Below are positions 30,431 to 39,493 of a DNA stretch of 64,000 nt, in pieces; position 1 is the stretch's first letter; each line of letters begins with the position of its first letter. Below the pieces are notes generated by a model. It was not told where the DNA came from. It saw only the letters and a list, made by a program, of their open reading frames with translations, and searched no databases. Made by a program: the position numbers and the translations under genes. The DNA is from Bacteroidales bacterium (GTDB lineage Bacteria > Bacteroidota > Bacteroidia > Bacteroidales > FEN-979): NCBI GenBank assembly GCA_030681475.1, contig JAUXWT010000058.1:47094-111093 (forward strand). Direction: 5' to 3'.

Positions 30431-32989
30431 GTGCATAAGAATAACTTTCATATATATTGCCTGTTTGTACTTGTCCTTTTTTTCATGGATAAACCCTTAA
30501 GCGGACAAATTACAAAACCTACGATAGTCAAAGGCAAAATAACTGACGCTGTAACAGGTGAATCACTTCCGGTCGTGGCCGTTGTTTTTGTCAAAACCAC
30601 CACCGGAACAACATCGGACACAAACGGCTATTATTACCTCACCGGAAAAAATACTTCAAATACAGTACAATTTTCCTGCCTTGGATACGAAAGTTTGGAG
30701 ATGCCTGTTTTAACCGGGAAGAGCCAGACAATCGACATCCAGTTAAAACCACAATCCCAACAGTTAAATGAATTGGTCATTAAATCGAAAAAATCGAGAT
30801 ACCGTAATAAGAATAACCCGGCAGTGGACCTCATTAACCAGGTAATTGAGCATAAAGATGAAAACCGCAAAGAACAGTTCAATACTTACAGGTATGAGAA
30901 GTATGAAAAAATTCTATTCGCGCTCAGCAACCTCACCGAGGAGTTCAAGAACAGAAAATATTTAAAAAAATTCAAATTCATTTTTAACAATGTTGATACC
31001 ATAAAAATTCCCGGGAAGGAGATATTACCGCTATATTTGAAGGAGACATTGAGTGATTATTACGCCAGCAAATCACCAAGGACAGAAGTGGAAGTGGTAA
31101 AAGCCAATAAAATGGTAACTTTTGAAGGATACATGGACAACCAGGGGGTGACCGAGTACTTGAATTATATGTACCAGGATATCAATATCTATGATAATGA
31201 CATACCATTCCTGACAAATACTTTTCTTAGCCCGGTTGCTTCAAGCGCTCCCTCTTTTTACCGCTTTTTTATCATGGATACCCTATGGGTTGATAGTGTA
31301 AGGTGTTACAAGATGTTGTTTGCCCCACGGAATAAAACGGACATGCTTTTCCAGGGTTTTCTTTATGTAACGGCCGACAGCAGCTTTGCAGTGAAAAAGA
31401 TCGATATTTCAGTGCCTAAGGAAATTAACCTGAATTGGGCACGGGAAGTTTCCATTTCCCAGAATTTTTCCAAAATTGAAAATAACGGATGGCTGCTGAC
31501 ATCCGATATGACCGGGATAGATTTTGGCCTCGCCAGGGACCGGGTGGGTATTTATGGCGAGCGATTGGTTTCATATAAAAACATTACCGTGAATCAACCC
31601 GTTAACGATAGTCTATTTGAACAGGATCGCAACGTGGAATTGGACAGCGCCGGAATCCGGGATGCAAAGTTTTGGAAGGAAAACAGGCACATTTCCCTTA
31701 CAAATTCGGAAGAAGGAACCTACGTTCTGATCGACAGTGTTAAAAGTCTTCCTGTCTTTAAAAATATGATGAACATCATGATGCTGCTGTTTGCCGGTTA
31801 CCGCGATCTGGGGTATTTCGAGATCGGGCCGATAAACACATTCTACAGCTACAATCCGGTTGAAGGGGCTCGTATCCGGGCAGGCGGCCGCACGACAGAT
31901 AAGCTGAGTAAACGCATCAATTTTGAGACCTACATGGCATACGGTTTTAAAGACCGCCTTCTTAAGTATTATCTGAGTACCACTCTTTCGCTGACCGAGC
32001 GGTCAATATTTGAATTTCCGGTAAAATCGGTACGACTCAGCTACCAGAACGATACGAAAATACCGGGTCAGGAACTGCAGTTTGTCCAGGAGGATAATTT
32101 CCTGCTTTCCATCAAGCGTGGGATCAACAACAAAATACTTTATAATAAAACGTTGCGGATTGAACATCTGAACGAATTCAACAACCATTTTTCGTATAAC
32201 ATCGCCTACCAGTTTTTACGACAAAGCGCCGGAGGGGATCTTTATTTTAACAGGGTCGAATACCTTCAGGCCGAAAACATTCCCTCGTTTATAGATATTT
32301 CAGAGGTCTCACTTAACCTGAGATATGCGCCGAATGAACAATTTTACCAGGGGAAGCAATACCGGAATCCAATTATCTCCAGGTATCCCGTTACCCAATT
32401 GCAGTTGACTTATGGCTCAAAATTCCTGCAGAACGATTATAATTACCTGAATTTGAAACTGAGTATCAGCAAGCGATTTTACCTCTCGGTTCTGGGATAT
32501 GCCGATGTCACGCTTGAAGGGGGTAAAATATTTGGCAAGGTTCCCTATCCTTTATTATTTATACACCGGGCGAATCAAACCTATTCCTATCAGATTGCTT
32601 CGTACAACCTCATGAACTTCCTGGAATTTGTGAGTGATGAATATACCTCGCTGAATATTGATCATTCATTTAATGGATTCTTTTTCAATAAAATACCATT
32701 GATCAAGAAATTGAAATGGCGTGAAGTGGTCACCGCCAAAATTCTGTTTGGCCGGCTGACAGGCATGAACAATCCTGCCGGAAATACTGACCTGTTCCGT
32801 TTTCCGGTTGATCTTGAAGGAGACCCGGTTACATTTTCACTGGATCAGGGGCCTTATATCGAAGCAAGTTTCGGCATTGCCAATATATTTAAACTGTTCC
32901 GGATTGATCTGGTAAAACGGTTGACCTATTTAGGGCACCCAAGTGTTTCAAACATTGGGATCAGAGCCAGGTTTAAATTTGATTTTTAA
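30431..32989 (+). CDS. CarboxypepD_reg-like/DUF5686-type outer-membrane protein
   Basis: 852 aa, signal peptide, VKGKITDAVTGESLPVVAVVF plug-like domain, LNELVIKSKKSRYRNKNNPAVDLINQVIEHKDENR, C-terminal aromatic beta-barrel-like end IRARFKFDF. Confidence 0.82.
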   Translation: MHKNNFHIYCLFVLVLFFMDKPLSGQITKPTIVKGKITDAVTGESLPVVAVVFVKTTTGTTSDTNGYYYLTGKNTSNTVQFSCLGYESLEMPVLTGKSQTIDIQLKPQSQQLNELVIKSKKSRYRNKNNPAVDLINQVIEHKDENRKEQFNTYRYEKYEKILFALSNLTEEFKNRKYLKKFKFIFNNVDTIKIPGKEILPLYLKETLSDYYASKSPRTEVEVVKANKMVTFEGYMDNQGVTEYLNYMYQDINIYDNDIPFLTNTFLSPVASSAPSFYRFFIMDTLWVDSVRCYKMLFAPRNKTDMLFQGFLYVTADSSFAVKKIDISVPKEINLNWAREVSISQNFSKIENNGWLLTSDMTGIDFGLARDRVGIYGERLVSYKNITVNQPVNDSLFEQDRNVELDSAGIRDAKFWKENRHISLTNSEEGTYVLIDSVKSLPVFKNMMNIMMLLFAGYRDLGYFEIGPINTFYSYNPVEGARIRAGGRTTDKLSKRINFETYMAYGFKDRLLKYYLSTTLSLTERSIFEFPVKSVRLSYQNDTKIPGQELQFVQEDNFLLSIKRGINNKILYNKTLRIEHLNEFNNHFSYNIAYQFLRQSAGGDLYFNRVEYLQAENIPSFIDISEVSLNLRYAPNEQFYQGKQYRNPIISRYPVTQLQLTYGSKFLQNDYNYLNLKLSISKRFYLSVLGYADVTLEGGKIFGKVPYPLLFIHRANQTYSYQIASYNLMNFLEFVSDEYTSLNIDHSFNGFFFNKIPLIKKLKWREVVTAKILFGRLTGMNNPAGNTDLFRFPVDLEGDPVTFSLDQGPYIEASFGIANIFKLFRIDLVKRLTYLGHPSVSNIGIRARFKFDF

Positions 32990-33000
32990 AATTTTCGGCC

Positions 33001-33693
33001 ATGAAGGATTTTTTACAAAATTTAATTTACTACATGATCCAACCGCTGGTCCGCTTGCTGATCAGGTTGAAAGTCACGCCGAACCAGATCACGACTGTTG
33101 GGTTCATGATCAACATTATCGCGGCTGGCGTTATGATCTACGGGGCAGATCATCGTCAGCATGGTGATCTGACGCCATTGGGCTGGGGTGGTGGCCTTAT
33201 CCTGTTTGCCGGTTTTTTTGACATCCTTGACGGCCGTCTTGCGCGGGAAGGCAAAATGGCCACAAAGTTCGGTGCGCTGTATGATTCCGTGCTCGATCGT
33301 TACAGTGAACTGGTCATGTTCCTGGGAGTCTGCTACTTTCTAATTGCTGAGCACTATTTCCTGGGATCACTCTTCGGTTTCATCGCGCTGATCGGTTCGA
33401 TGATGGTAAGTTATGTAAGGGCAAGGGCCGAAGGGATCGGGATTGAATGCAAAACAGGCTGGATGCAAAGGCCGGAACGTGTGGTTATCATCGGGGTTTC
33501 TGCCCTGGTTTGCGGTATTGTTTCTGCATGGTCGGGAGGAAACCAGAAACTGTTTATACCAAGGTTGCCCTTTGCCATCGTTGAGACTATTTCCATTTTT
33601 ATCTACCCATTGGTTGTGGTGGCAGTACTATCAAATGTGACCGCCATCCACCGGTTAATCCATAGTAAAAACGAACTTGAGAAACATCCATAG
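33001..33693 (+). CDS. CDP-alcohol phosphatidyltransferase (candidate phosphatidylinositol-phosphate synthase)
   Basis: 230 aa, signature DILDGRLAREGKMATKFGALYDSVLDRYSE (DGxxAR...GxxxDxxxD). Confidence 0.9.
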   Translation: MKDFLQNLIYYMIQPLVRLLIRLKVTPNQITTVGFMINIIAAGVMIYGADHRQHGDLTPLGWGGGLILFAGFFDILDGRLAREGKMATKFGALYDSVLDRYSELVMFLGVCYFLIAEHYFLGSLFGFIALIGSMMVSYVRARAEGIGIECKTGWMQRPERVVIIGVSALVCGIVSAWSGGNQKLFIPRLPFAIVETISIFIYPLVVVAVLSNVTAIHRLIHSKNELEKHP

Positions 33694-34267
33694 CAAAATA
33701 CAAGTCATGCGCATGATAATGCTGACAATTTTTCTGTTCAGTGGTATATCCATTGAAACTTTTGCGGGGACGGATGAACCGGGCGATTCAGTCATAAACC
33801 ACCACTACCCGGTACCCAGGCTTACTGAAAGACTCCTTTTTTATGTACAGCGAACGCATAATATGAATACCATCATTTATGAGCTTAATTTTCAATCCGA
33901 AGGGAACCTTGACAAGCAAGAACCCCTTCATCCGTTATGGATCCGTTATGAGGAGGGTGGGTTAAGGAAAGAACTTTCGTTTATCCAGAACCGGGTCTAT
34001 GGTCTTGAGGTGAGTCCCCTTGAAAATGAGACCTGGCTGATCCGTTTCAGAGCCTATAAGAAACGGGAGATCTATTTGATGCGTAGCGCCAAAAGCAACA
34101 TCTATAAGGCGATGATCAGGATCAATGGAAAAATGGCAGAATTGACAAGCCTCTTTATCTGCTCGGTGACCAATGCACTGGGAATTCCATCCACCGTCAA
34201 ATATATTGACATCAACGGAATTGACCCTGCAACCGGAGAAGTTGTTTTCGAAAGGGTAATTCCATGA
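33677..34267 (+). CDS. DUF4833-like secreted protein
   Basis: 196 aa, signal peptide then PLHPLWIRYEEGGLRKELSFIQNRVYGLEV; neighbourhood resembles the known Bacteroidetes inositol-lipid cluster. Confidence 0.7.
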   Translation: MRNIHSKIQVMRMIMLTIFLFSGISIETFAGTDEPGDSVINHHYPVPRLTERLLFYVQRTHNMNTIIYELNFQSEGNLDKQEPLHPLWIRYEEGGLRKELSFIQNRVYGLEVSPLENETWLIRFRAYKKREIYLMRSAKSNIYKAMIRINGKMAELTSLFICSVTNALGIPSTVKYIDINGIDPATGEVVFERVIP

Positions 34268-34285
34268 AATAAAGTGTAAAACTGA

Positions 34286-35221
34286 ATGTTCGGCAAAAAA
34301 ATAACAGACCGGCTCCCTCCCGGCACATGGATCCTGACTGCCGTATCGATCGGGTACCTTGCATCAATGATTTTTCTGATTGGTTTAAAGACTGAACATT
34401 GGATCGTTACACTCGTCTTTAATCTTTTGTTTTATGCAGGGAAGGGCAGCCGGAAATTTATCCTCGGGTTCGCGATCTTTGCACTGTTTGGCGTACTTTA
34501 CGACGTGATGCGTGCTTTTCCCAATTACCTGTACCATACCGTCGATATTGCCCCTTTATATGAACTCGAAAAAAGACTTTTTGGCATAGAAACGCAGGGA
34601 ATCAGGTTAACTCCCAATGAATTCTTCGCGGCCAATCACAACGCACCTGCCGATTTCCTAAGCGGTTTTTTTTATATCAACTGGATGCCGGTGCCGTTGG
34701 CTTTTGCCGTGTATCTTTACTTTACAAACAGAAGGTTGTTCCTGCATTTTTCGATCACCTTCTTTTTTATCAACCTGATCGGCTTTTGCATCTATTACAT
34801 TCATCCGGCCGCACCGCCGTGGTATGTAAGTGAGTACGGTTCAACGTTAAATCTTCATACTCCGGGCAGCGCGGCAGGTTTATCCAGGTTTGACCAACTG
34901 GTGAAAATGAAGATTTTTGGTTCTATCTATTCCAAGAATTCAAATGTTTTTGCAGCGATTCCTTCCCTGCACTGCGCCTATCCCGTCGTGCTGCTTTATT
35001 ATGGCCTCAGGGCCAAATGCGGGTGGATCAACTGGCTGTTCGGCTTGTTTATGGCCGGTATCTGGTTTGCCGCGGTATATTCCGGACACCACTATATCAT
35101 CGATGTGATCCTTGGGGTTCTTTGCGCGTTGACCGGGATCACAATTTATCAACTGTTTTTGCAAAACCGGCGATTCTACAATACCTTTTTTGACCGATAT
35201 CTGAAGGAAATCAACAACTGA
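34286..35221 (+). CDS. PAP2-superfamily membrane protein, inositol phosphorylceramide synthase-like
   Basis: 311 aa multi-TM, YYIHPAAPPWYVSEYG, FAAIPSLHCAYPVVLLYYG, YSGHHYIIDVILG. Confidence 0.88.
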   Translation: MFGKKITDRLPPGTWILTAVSIGYLASMIFLIGLKTEHWIVTLVFNLLFYAGKGSRKFILGFAIFALFGVLYDVMRAFPNYLYHTVDIAPLYELEKRLFGIETQGIRLTPNEFFAANHNAPADFLSGFFYINWMPVPLAFAVYLYFTNRRLFLHFSITFFFINLIGFCIYYIHPAAPPWYVSEYGSTLNLHTPGSAAGLSRFDQLVKMKIFGSIYSKNSNVFAAIPSLHCAYPVVLLYYGLRAKCGWINWLFGLFMAGIWFAAVYSGHHYIIDVILGVLCALTGITIYQLFLQNRRFYNTFFDRYLKEINN

Positions 35222-35235
35222 TCAATGGCAGGAAT

Positions 35236-36858
35236 TCATCCCTGTGATGGCAACGGATCTTTTGTTTTCAACTTTGATGGCATGAATATCCCGATCACGC
35301 CATTAATTCCCACGCTCATCACGATGTTGAAGAAGAACGCCAGGAAGGCCAGAAGAAGCAAGGCGCCACATAATCCTGCAAGTACCATGTAGGTGTTGAA
35401 TTCACCATTTACATACAATGAGCGTCGCAGCATTCCGTTCAGGCCGGCCATCCCCATGAAGGCGCCCATGCCGATTCCGCCGATGAGTTGTCCCCAGAAA
35501 TGGAAGTTTGCCAGTTTCTGACTGTACAGTTGTGCCCCATTCGTCAGGATCGGGAAGAGGATGTAGATGGCGGCATATAGGGTCATGGCCAAACCGACCA
35601 GGACGGCTACATGAACATGGGGTCCGATCACCCACTGCGTATTGTGCAGGATCCTGTTAAGCCCGATATCCGCCTGCATGATCCCGGCAGGAACGGCTAA
35701 AGCAAATCCAAGCAGTCCACCCAATAAGAATTTCAGCGGGTTGGTCATCTTTAACGGACGGGCGCTCCAAAGCGTGGCCAGTGTAATGAAAAAGGCCAGA
35801 CCCTGGGTGATCAGTTCCAATGCGGTGACCATCTCTCCCGAGAGCACCTTTAAAAACCCGGGTTGCGCCTGATCTGAAAGCAGGTGATGCGACCATACCG
35901 TCCAGGAGACAACCAATTCCACCAGTAAAGCCGACCGTGCAATATTCTGCATATAAAGCTTTTTTCCTGTGATGAGTGTTGCAAGCAGATACCATGTTCC
36001 GGCGACAAAAATGAGTACCAACCCGTCGGCAACGAGATCAAGTCCCCACCAGAACCAGTTTTTATAAAGCAATGCGTCAATGGCGGTATCCTTCAGGTTA
36101 ACATCAAACAAGGCAAATACCATGTAAACGAGTATCAGGACGCCGGTAAACAATATGATTCCTGCATTCAGTGCAACATCAACTGTTCCCCGAGCAATGG
36201 CAGCCACGGGAAGGGGCACCAGATGCTCTTTCTTTTTCTTTGAAAAAAGGTTTCTGAAACCGCTATAGCCAATGGCAGACCCAATCAGCGCACCAGAAGG
36301 TTGCTTGTCCCAGCCTTCGGGAGTATAAGTGATGGTGGCGAAAACGTTAATGACGAAGAATGCTGTTCCCAGCATGACCATGGCAATTCCAAGGATGAAA
36401 AAGATGCCACCGACCACACTGAATTGAGTAAAATCGACAGGCAGCGGCCAGTATAGTGTATAAAGGGGGGCGTAATGTGAAATGAACCCTGAAAACCAGA
36501 AAACAAAAGTCCCAATGGCGATCAGCCACAGTGTCCAGTTTCCTAATTTAATGCTCCATAAGGGTTTTTTCATCAGAAAGGGAACCAGAAAGAGGAAAGC
36601 CCCGAAAACAATGGAATAGGTTGAACCGAATATCCCAACCAGTGGGTGAGCGGTCATGATGGCAAAAAACTGGTTTTTTGTAATCAACGGGATGGGCTCA
36701 ATCTGATAAATACGCATAACCATTCCTTCAATAACGGCAAACGCGTAATATACCAGGCCGATTACAACAAAACGCAGGGTCAGCTTTTGCATCGGTGTCA
36801 GGTTTTCGGATTTAAACATGGCCTGTTCACCCTTGATTAATGTTTGTAAAAAGTTCAT
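35236..36858 (-). CDS. Heme-copper oxidoreductase subunit I, non-canonical NO-reductase-like
   Basis: 540 aa; helix II MTAHPLVGIFGS, helix VI NWFWWGLDLVADGLVL (no active-site His), helix VII WSHHLL, helix X VIGPHVHVAVLVG. Confidence 0.85.
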   Translation of the reverse strand: MNFLQTLIKGEQAMFKSENLTPMQKLTLRFVVIGLVYYAFAVIEGMVMRIYQIEPIPLITKNQFFAIMTAHPLVGIFGSTYSIVFGAFLFLVPFLMKKPLWSIKLGNWTLWLIAIGTFVFWFSGFISHYAPLYTLYWPLPVDFTQFSVVGGIFFILGIAMVMLGTAFFVINVFATITYTPEGWDKQPSGALIGSAIGYSGFRNLFSKKKKEHLVPLPVAAIARGTVDVALNAGIILFTGVLILVYMVFALFDVNLKDTAIDALLYKNWFWWGLDLVADGLVLIFVAGTWYLLATLITGKKLYMQNIARSALLVELVVSWTVWSHHLLSDQAQPGFLKVLSGEMVTALELITQGLAFFITLATLWSARPLKMTNPLKFLLGGLLGFALAVPAGIMQADIGLNRILHNTQWVIGPHVHVAVLVGLAMTLYAAIYILFPILTNGAQLYSQKLANFHFWGQLIGGIGMGAFMGMAGLNGMLRRSLYVNGEFNTYMVLAGLCGALLLLAFLAFFFNIVMSVGINGVIGIFMPSKLKTKDPLPSQG

Positions 36859-36890
36859 ATAGCAGTGTTTTTGAAGTTAATACCGATGGA

Positions 36891-37457
36891 TTAGTTGGAG
36901 GCTGATTCATTGCATGTTACCACAACAGCATCCTTGATGGTGATGTCGACGCCCGCTGGTCCGGAATACTCAGTTGACCTGATGGTATACACCCCGGCCC
37001 TGTCGAACTCCCACAGGATGTCGTTCGGATGTCCGGGTACCACTTGCATCTGAAATACCATCGAATTATCCTGACGGAATAACCCAAACCCGTAAGTGAG
37101 ATCATGGGAGGTGACTGAGAAAAGCACTTTTTCGTGACAATTGATGTTCAGCGTCTCCTCTGGCAGGGTAAACTTGTGCTTTTCAACAGTAATGTTAAAT
37201 TCTTTGTCGGCCTTGATCTCCGACCGGTTGAGGTCCATCGGCGCCCATGGAATGGTGTTGTAAGTGACAATGTGCAGGGAAACTCCAAGCACAACCAACA
37301 TGCCGGTGAAAGAATAAAACAACACGTTGGTAACCTTGTTATCCTTACCGGGCCGGGTGATCTTGTATCCAAACCATCCCATCACCAGCAGGATGGCCAG
37401 GCAATAACATGTGTAGGCCAGGGTCTGGCCGAATAACACAACAGTAGAATCAACCAT
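36891..37457 (-). CDS. Cytochrome c oxidase subunit II-like protein lacking CuA ligands
   Basis: 188 aa, TM helices then cupredoxin: SVTSHDLTYGFGLF and YTIRSTEYSGPAGVDITI where CuA proteins have C-x-E-x-C-G. Confidence 0.83.
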   Translation of the reverse strand: MVDSTVVLFGQTLAYTCYCLAILLVMGWFGYKITRPGKDNKVTNVLFYSFTGMLVVLGVSLHIVTYNTIPWAPMDLNRSEIKADKEFNITVEKHKFTLPEETLNINCHEKVLFSVTSHDLTYGFGLFRQDNSMVFQMQVVPGHPNDILWEFDRAGVYTIRSTEYSGPAGVDITIKDAVVVTCNESASN

Positions 37458-37512
37458 AATACTTTATTTTTAGTTAAACATTCGAAAGAACTGGTATTCA
37501 TGATACCGTTAC

Positions 37513-37541
37513 GCGTCTCCTGTCACGTGTCACTCGTCACG
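37513..37541. repeat. Degenerate GTGACNN heptad array
   Basis: Reverse strand gtgacga gtgacac gtgacag gagacgc; first unit contains the TGA of the Rrf2 remnant. Confidence 0.75.
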
Positions 37542-37730
37542 AGATCTGATATTTTTCCTTCAGATCAGCCAGAGAAGTTTGAGTAAGGGTACCGATCATT
37601 TTTGAACGGGCCTCCGTCCAAAGATCATGCATCGCACAAGGACGATCAACGATACATGCCGTGAAACCCAGCAGACAGAAATTCATGGCCTCCTCCCCTT
37701 CCATGGCATTGATCACCTGATGCGAAAGTA
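37537..37730 (-). pseudogene. C-terminal remnant of an Rrf2-family (NsrR-like) regulator
   Basis: Reverse-strand frame HQVINAMEGEEAMNFCLLGFTACIVDRPCAMHDLWTEARSKMIGTLTQTSLADLKEKYQIS*, with the 3-Cys cluster but no N-terminal winged helix; in-frame stop just upstream. Confidence 0.75.
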
Positions 37731-37863
37731 ATAATTATTTTAATGTGTGAAACATTTCACAGATAATTGTTGGAAATTTCTTTAAGGAAAATCAGGGAAG
37801 GAGAGGACGAAGATGCATTGACTTTGCTTAATAACTCGTTTTCAATCTATTAACTGGTTAATC

Positions 37864-38733
37864 CTATCTCTGTGAAGGAGGTTTTCCTCCCACCGCTGGC
37901 GGAGGCTGTCCGGAAAATGGTTCAAATGAAGCATCCAAACAACCAGACGCAATCCATTCATTGATCAGGTTTTCGGAAATCCCGATATCCCGATGCAGTG
38001 CATTGCAAAGTTCATCACGCGACAATTCAAGGTTCTCGACACCTTTGGCGGTTTTTGAAAAACGTGTGTTCCCCCAAAGGATGATCAGTTCGCCGGGATA
38101 ATTGCGCCGTGCATAGAGTCGCTGGTTGAATATGCTCCGTTCCCTCGAAGCTTCGTACCTGTCTTCAAATAAGGAATAGCCAACCTGGTCACCAATTATC
38201 CTGCAAGTGAAATAATCATTTCCTGGAGGTGTCAGCATCCACACAAGATGTGATGCTACATCGGGTTCCGACTCCACCGGAAACACGGGATCATTGTGAA
38301 TGAAGGTGCTGTGGTCAAGCGGCAGGATAACATTCAGCAGCAACGAGGCATCTGCCAGATAATCGAGGCCGTTGAAGGATACTTTCACACTGCCGTGGTT
38401 GATGATACCCATGTCGCGCATCGACGCCGCCACACGTATTGCGTCATACCCAAGCGCCGACAATAAATCGTAAAATGCGTTGGCCATCGGCCAGCAGGTA
38501 GCGCCGGAACCGTTTTTCAGCCAGTTTTCAAAAAAATCCGCTACATTCATACCCGGCATCGGCCGTGTTTCCGCTGAATTCAACACGATCATTTTCCGCA
38601 GATTGTCGAAGGGCACATGCATGCACCATGATGCGTATAATCTTTGCAGGCCTGCGGCATCAATAACCGGCGGTTCCCCGAAACCCAGGCGGCTGAGAAC
38701 CCTGTCAAGTAAATTTTTGGTAAACCCGGTCAT
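37864..38733 (-). CDS. Arylamine N-acetyltransferase-like protein
   Basis: 289 aa, WCMHVPFDNLRKM, GSGATCWPMANAFYDLLSALGYDA (Cys), INHGSVKV (His), YLADASL (Asp). Confidence 0.78.
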   Translation of the reverse strand: MTGFTKNLLDRVLSRLGFGEPPVIDAAGLQRLYASWCMHVPFDNLRKMIVLNSAETRPMPGMNVADFFENWLKNGSGATCWPMANAFYDLLSALGYDAIRVAASMRDMGIINHGSVKVSFNGLDYLADASLLLNVILPLDHSTFIHNDPVFPVESEPDVASHLVWMLTPPGNDYFTCRIIGDQVGYSLFEDRYEASRERSIFNQRLYARRNYPGELIILWGNTRFSKTAKGVENLELSRDELCNALHRDIGISENLINEWIASGCLDASFEPFSGQPPPAVGGKPPSQR

Positions 38734-38773
38734 CAGAATGGAAGTATGAAATCAAAGTCAGGGATTAGTCAAT

Positions 38774-39466
38774 TTATAATTCCAATGCTTTGGGATACAG
38801 GATGTGATTCTCAAGATGAACATGGATATGCAGATCATCTTCGAACTGTTCCAGAAGTTTATACGTGACTGCATAGGTATTGCATGCATCCGGTGGAAGA
38901 AGATAATTGGAGCTCAGTTTGTTGATGTTGTCCATGGCCGCTCCTGCAAATTCGTGTTCTTTGCTCATCCGCGAAATTTCCGATTTTATTGTTTCACGTG
39001 ATTGGTCAGATCCGGTCTTCAAAACATCCTTAATTGCCGGAAAAAGAATCTCTTCTTCGCTTTTCAGATGTGTCAGCAGTTCGTCATGCAATTGCGCAAA
39101 CAGATCAGCAATCTGGATCAACTCCGCATGATGGCCGTGAACGTCAGCAATTTTCCGCGTGTAGATCAACAATTGCGGCAGAAGTTTATTGACCGTCGAA
39201 TGATGCGTGTTCACAATATAATCGCATAAAAAATCAAGTTTCCATTCTTTGAAGTTATGACTGTTGTCGGGAGGCAGATCGGCAAGGTTTTGAAGTTCCT
39301 GCGACAGAATTGAAACATCAAGTTTTTTCTCATCGCACGCCTGTTGCAGTGAGGTATTTCCCCCACAGCAAAAATCAATGCCATGTCTTTTGAATATTTC
39401 GGCTGCCTTGAAGTTATCCGTTACAATGTCTCCGATTTTTCTGGTTTCCAGGTTTTGTGTTTCCAT
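38774..39466 (-). CDS. ric: Iron-sulfur cluster repair di-iron protein RIC (ScdA/YtfE family)
   Basis: 230 aa, IGDIVTDNFKAAEIFKRHGIDFCCGGNTSLQQACDEK plus hemerythrin-like His/Glu motifs. Confidence 0.93.
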   Translation of the reverse strand: METQNLETRKIGDIVTDNFKAAEIFKRHGIDFCCGGNTSLQQACDEKKLDVSILSQELQNLADLPPDNSHNFKEWKLDFLCDYIVNTHHSTVNKLLPQLLIYTRKIADVHGHHAELIQIADLFAQLHDELLTHLKSEEEILFPAIKDVLKTGSDQSRETIKSEISRMSKEHEFAGAAMDNINKLSSNYLLPPDACNTYAVTYKLLEQFEDDLHIHVHLENHILYPKALEL

Positions 39467-39493
39467 TTTTGTTAAACGTTTTATTAAATAAAA

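Noticed and set aside
37877-37905. GGAGG-TTTT-CCTCC and CCTCC-N10-GGAGG competing hairpins at the 3' end of the NAT-like gene
   Set aside because: Could be a repeat-derived C-terminal extension (PPPAVGGKPPSQR) but too short to distinguish from chance without a genome scan.
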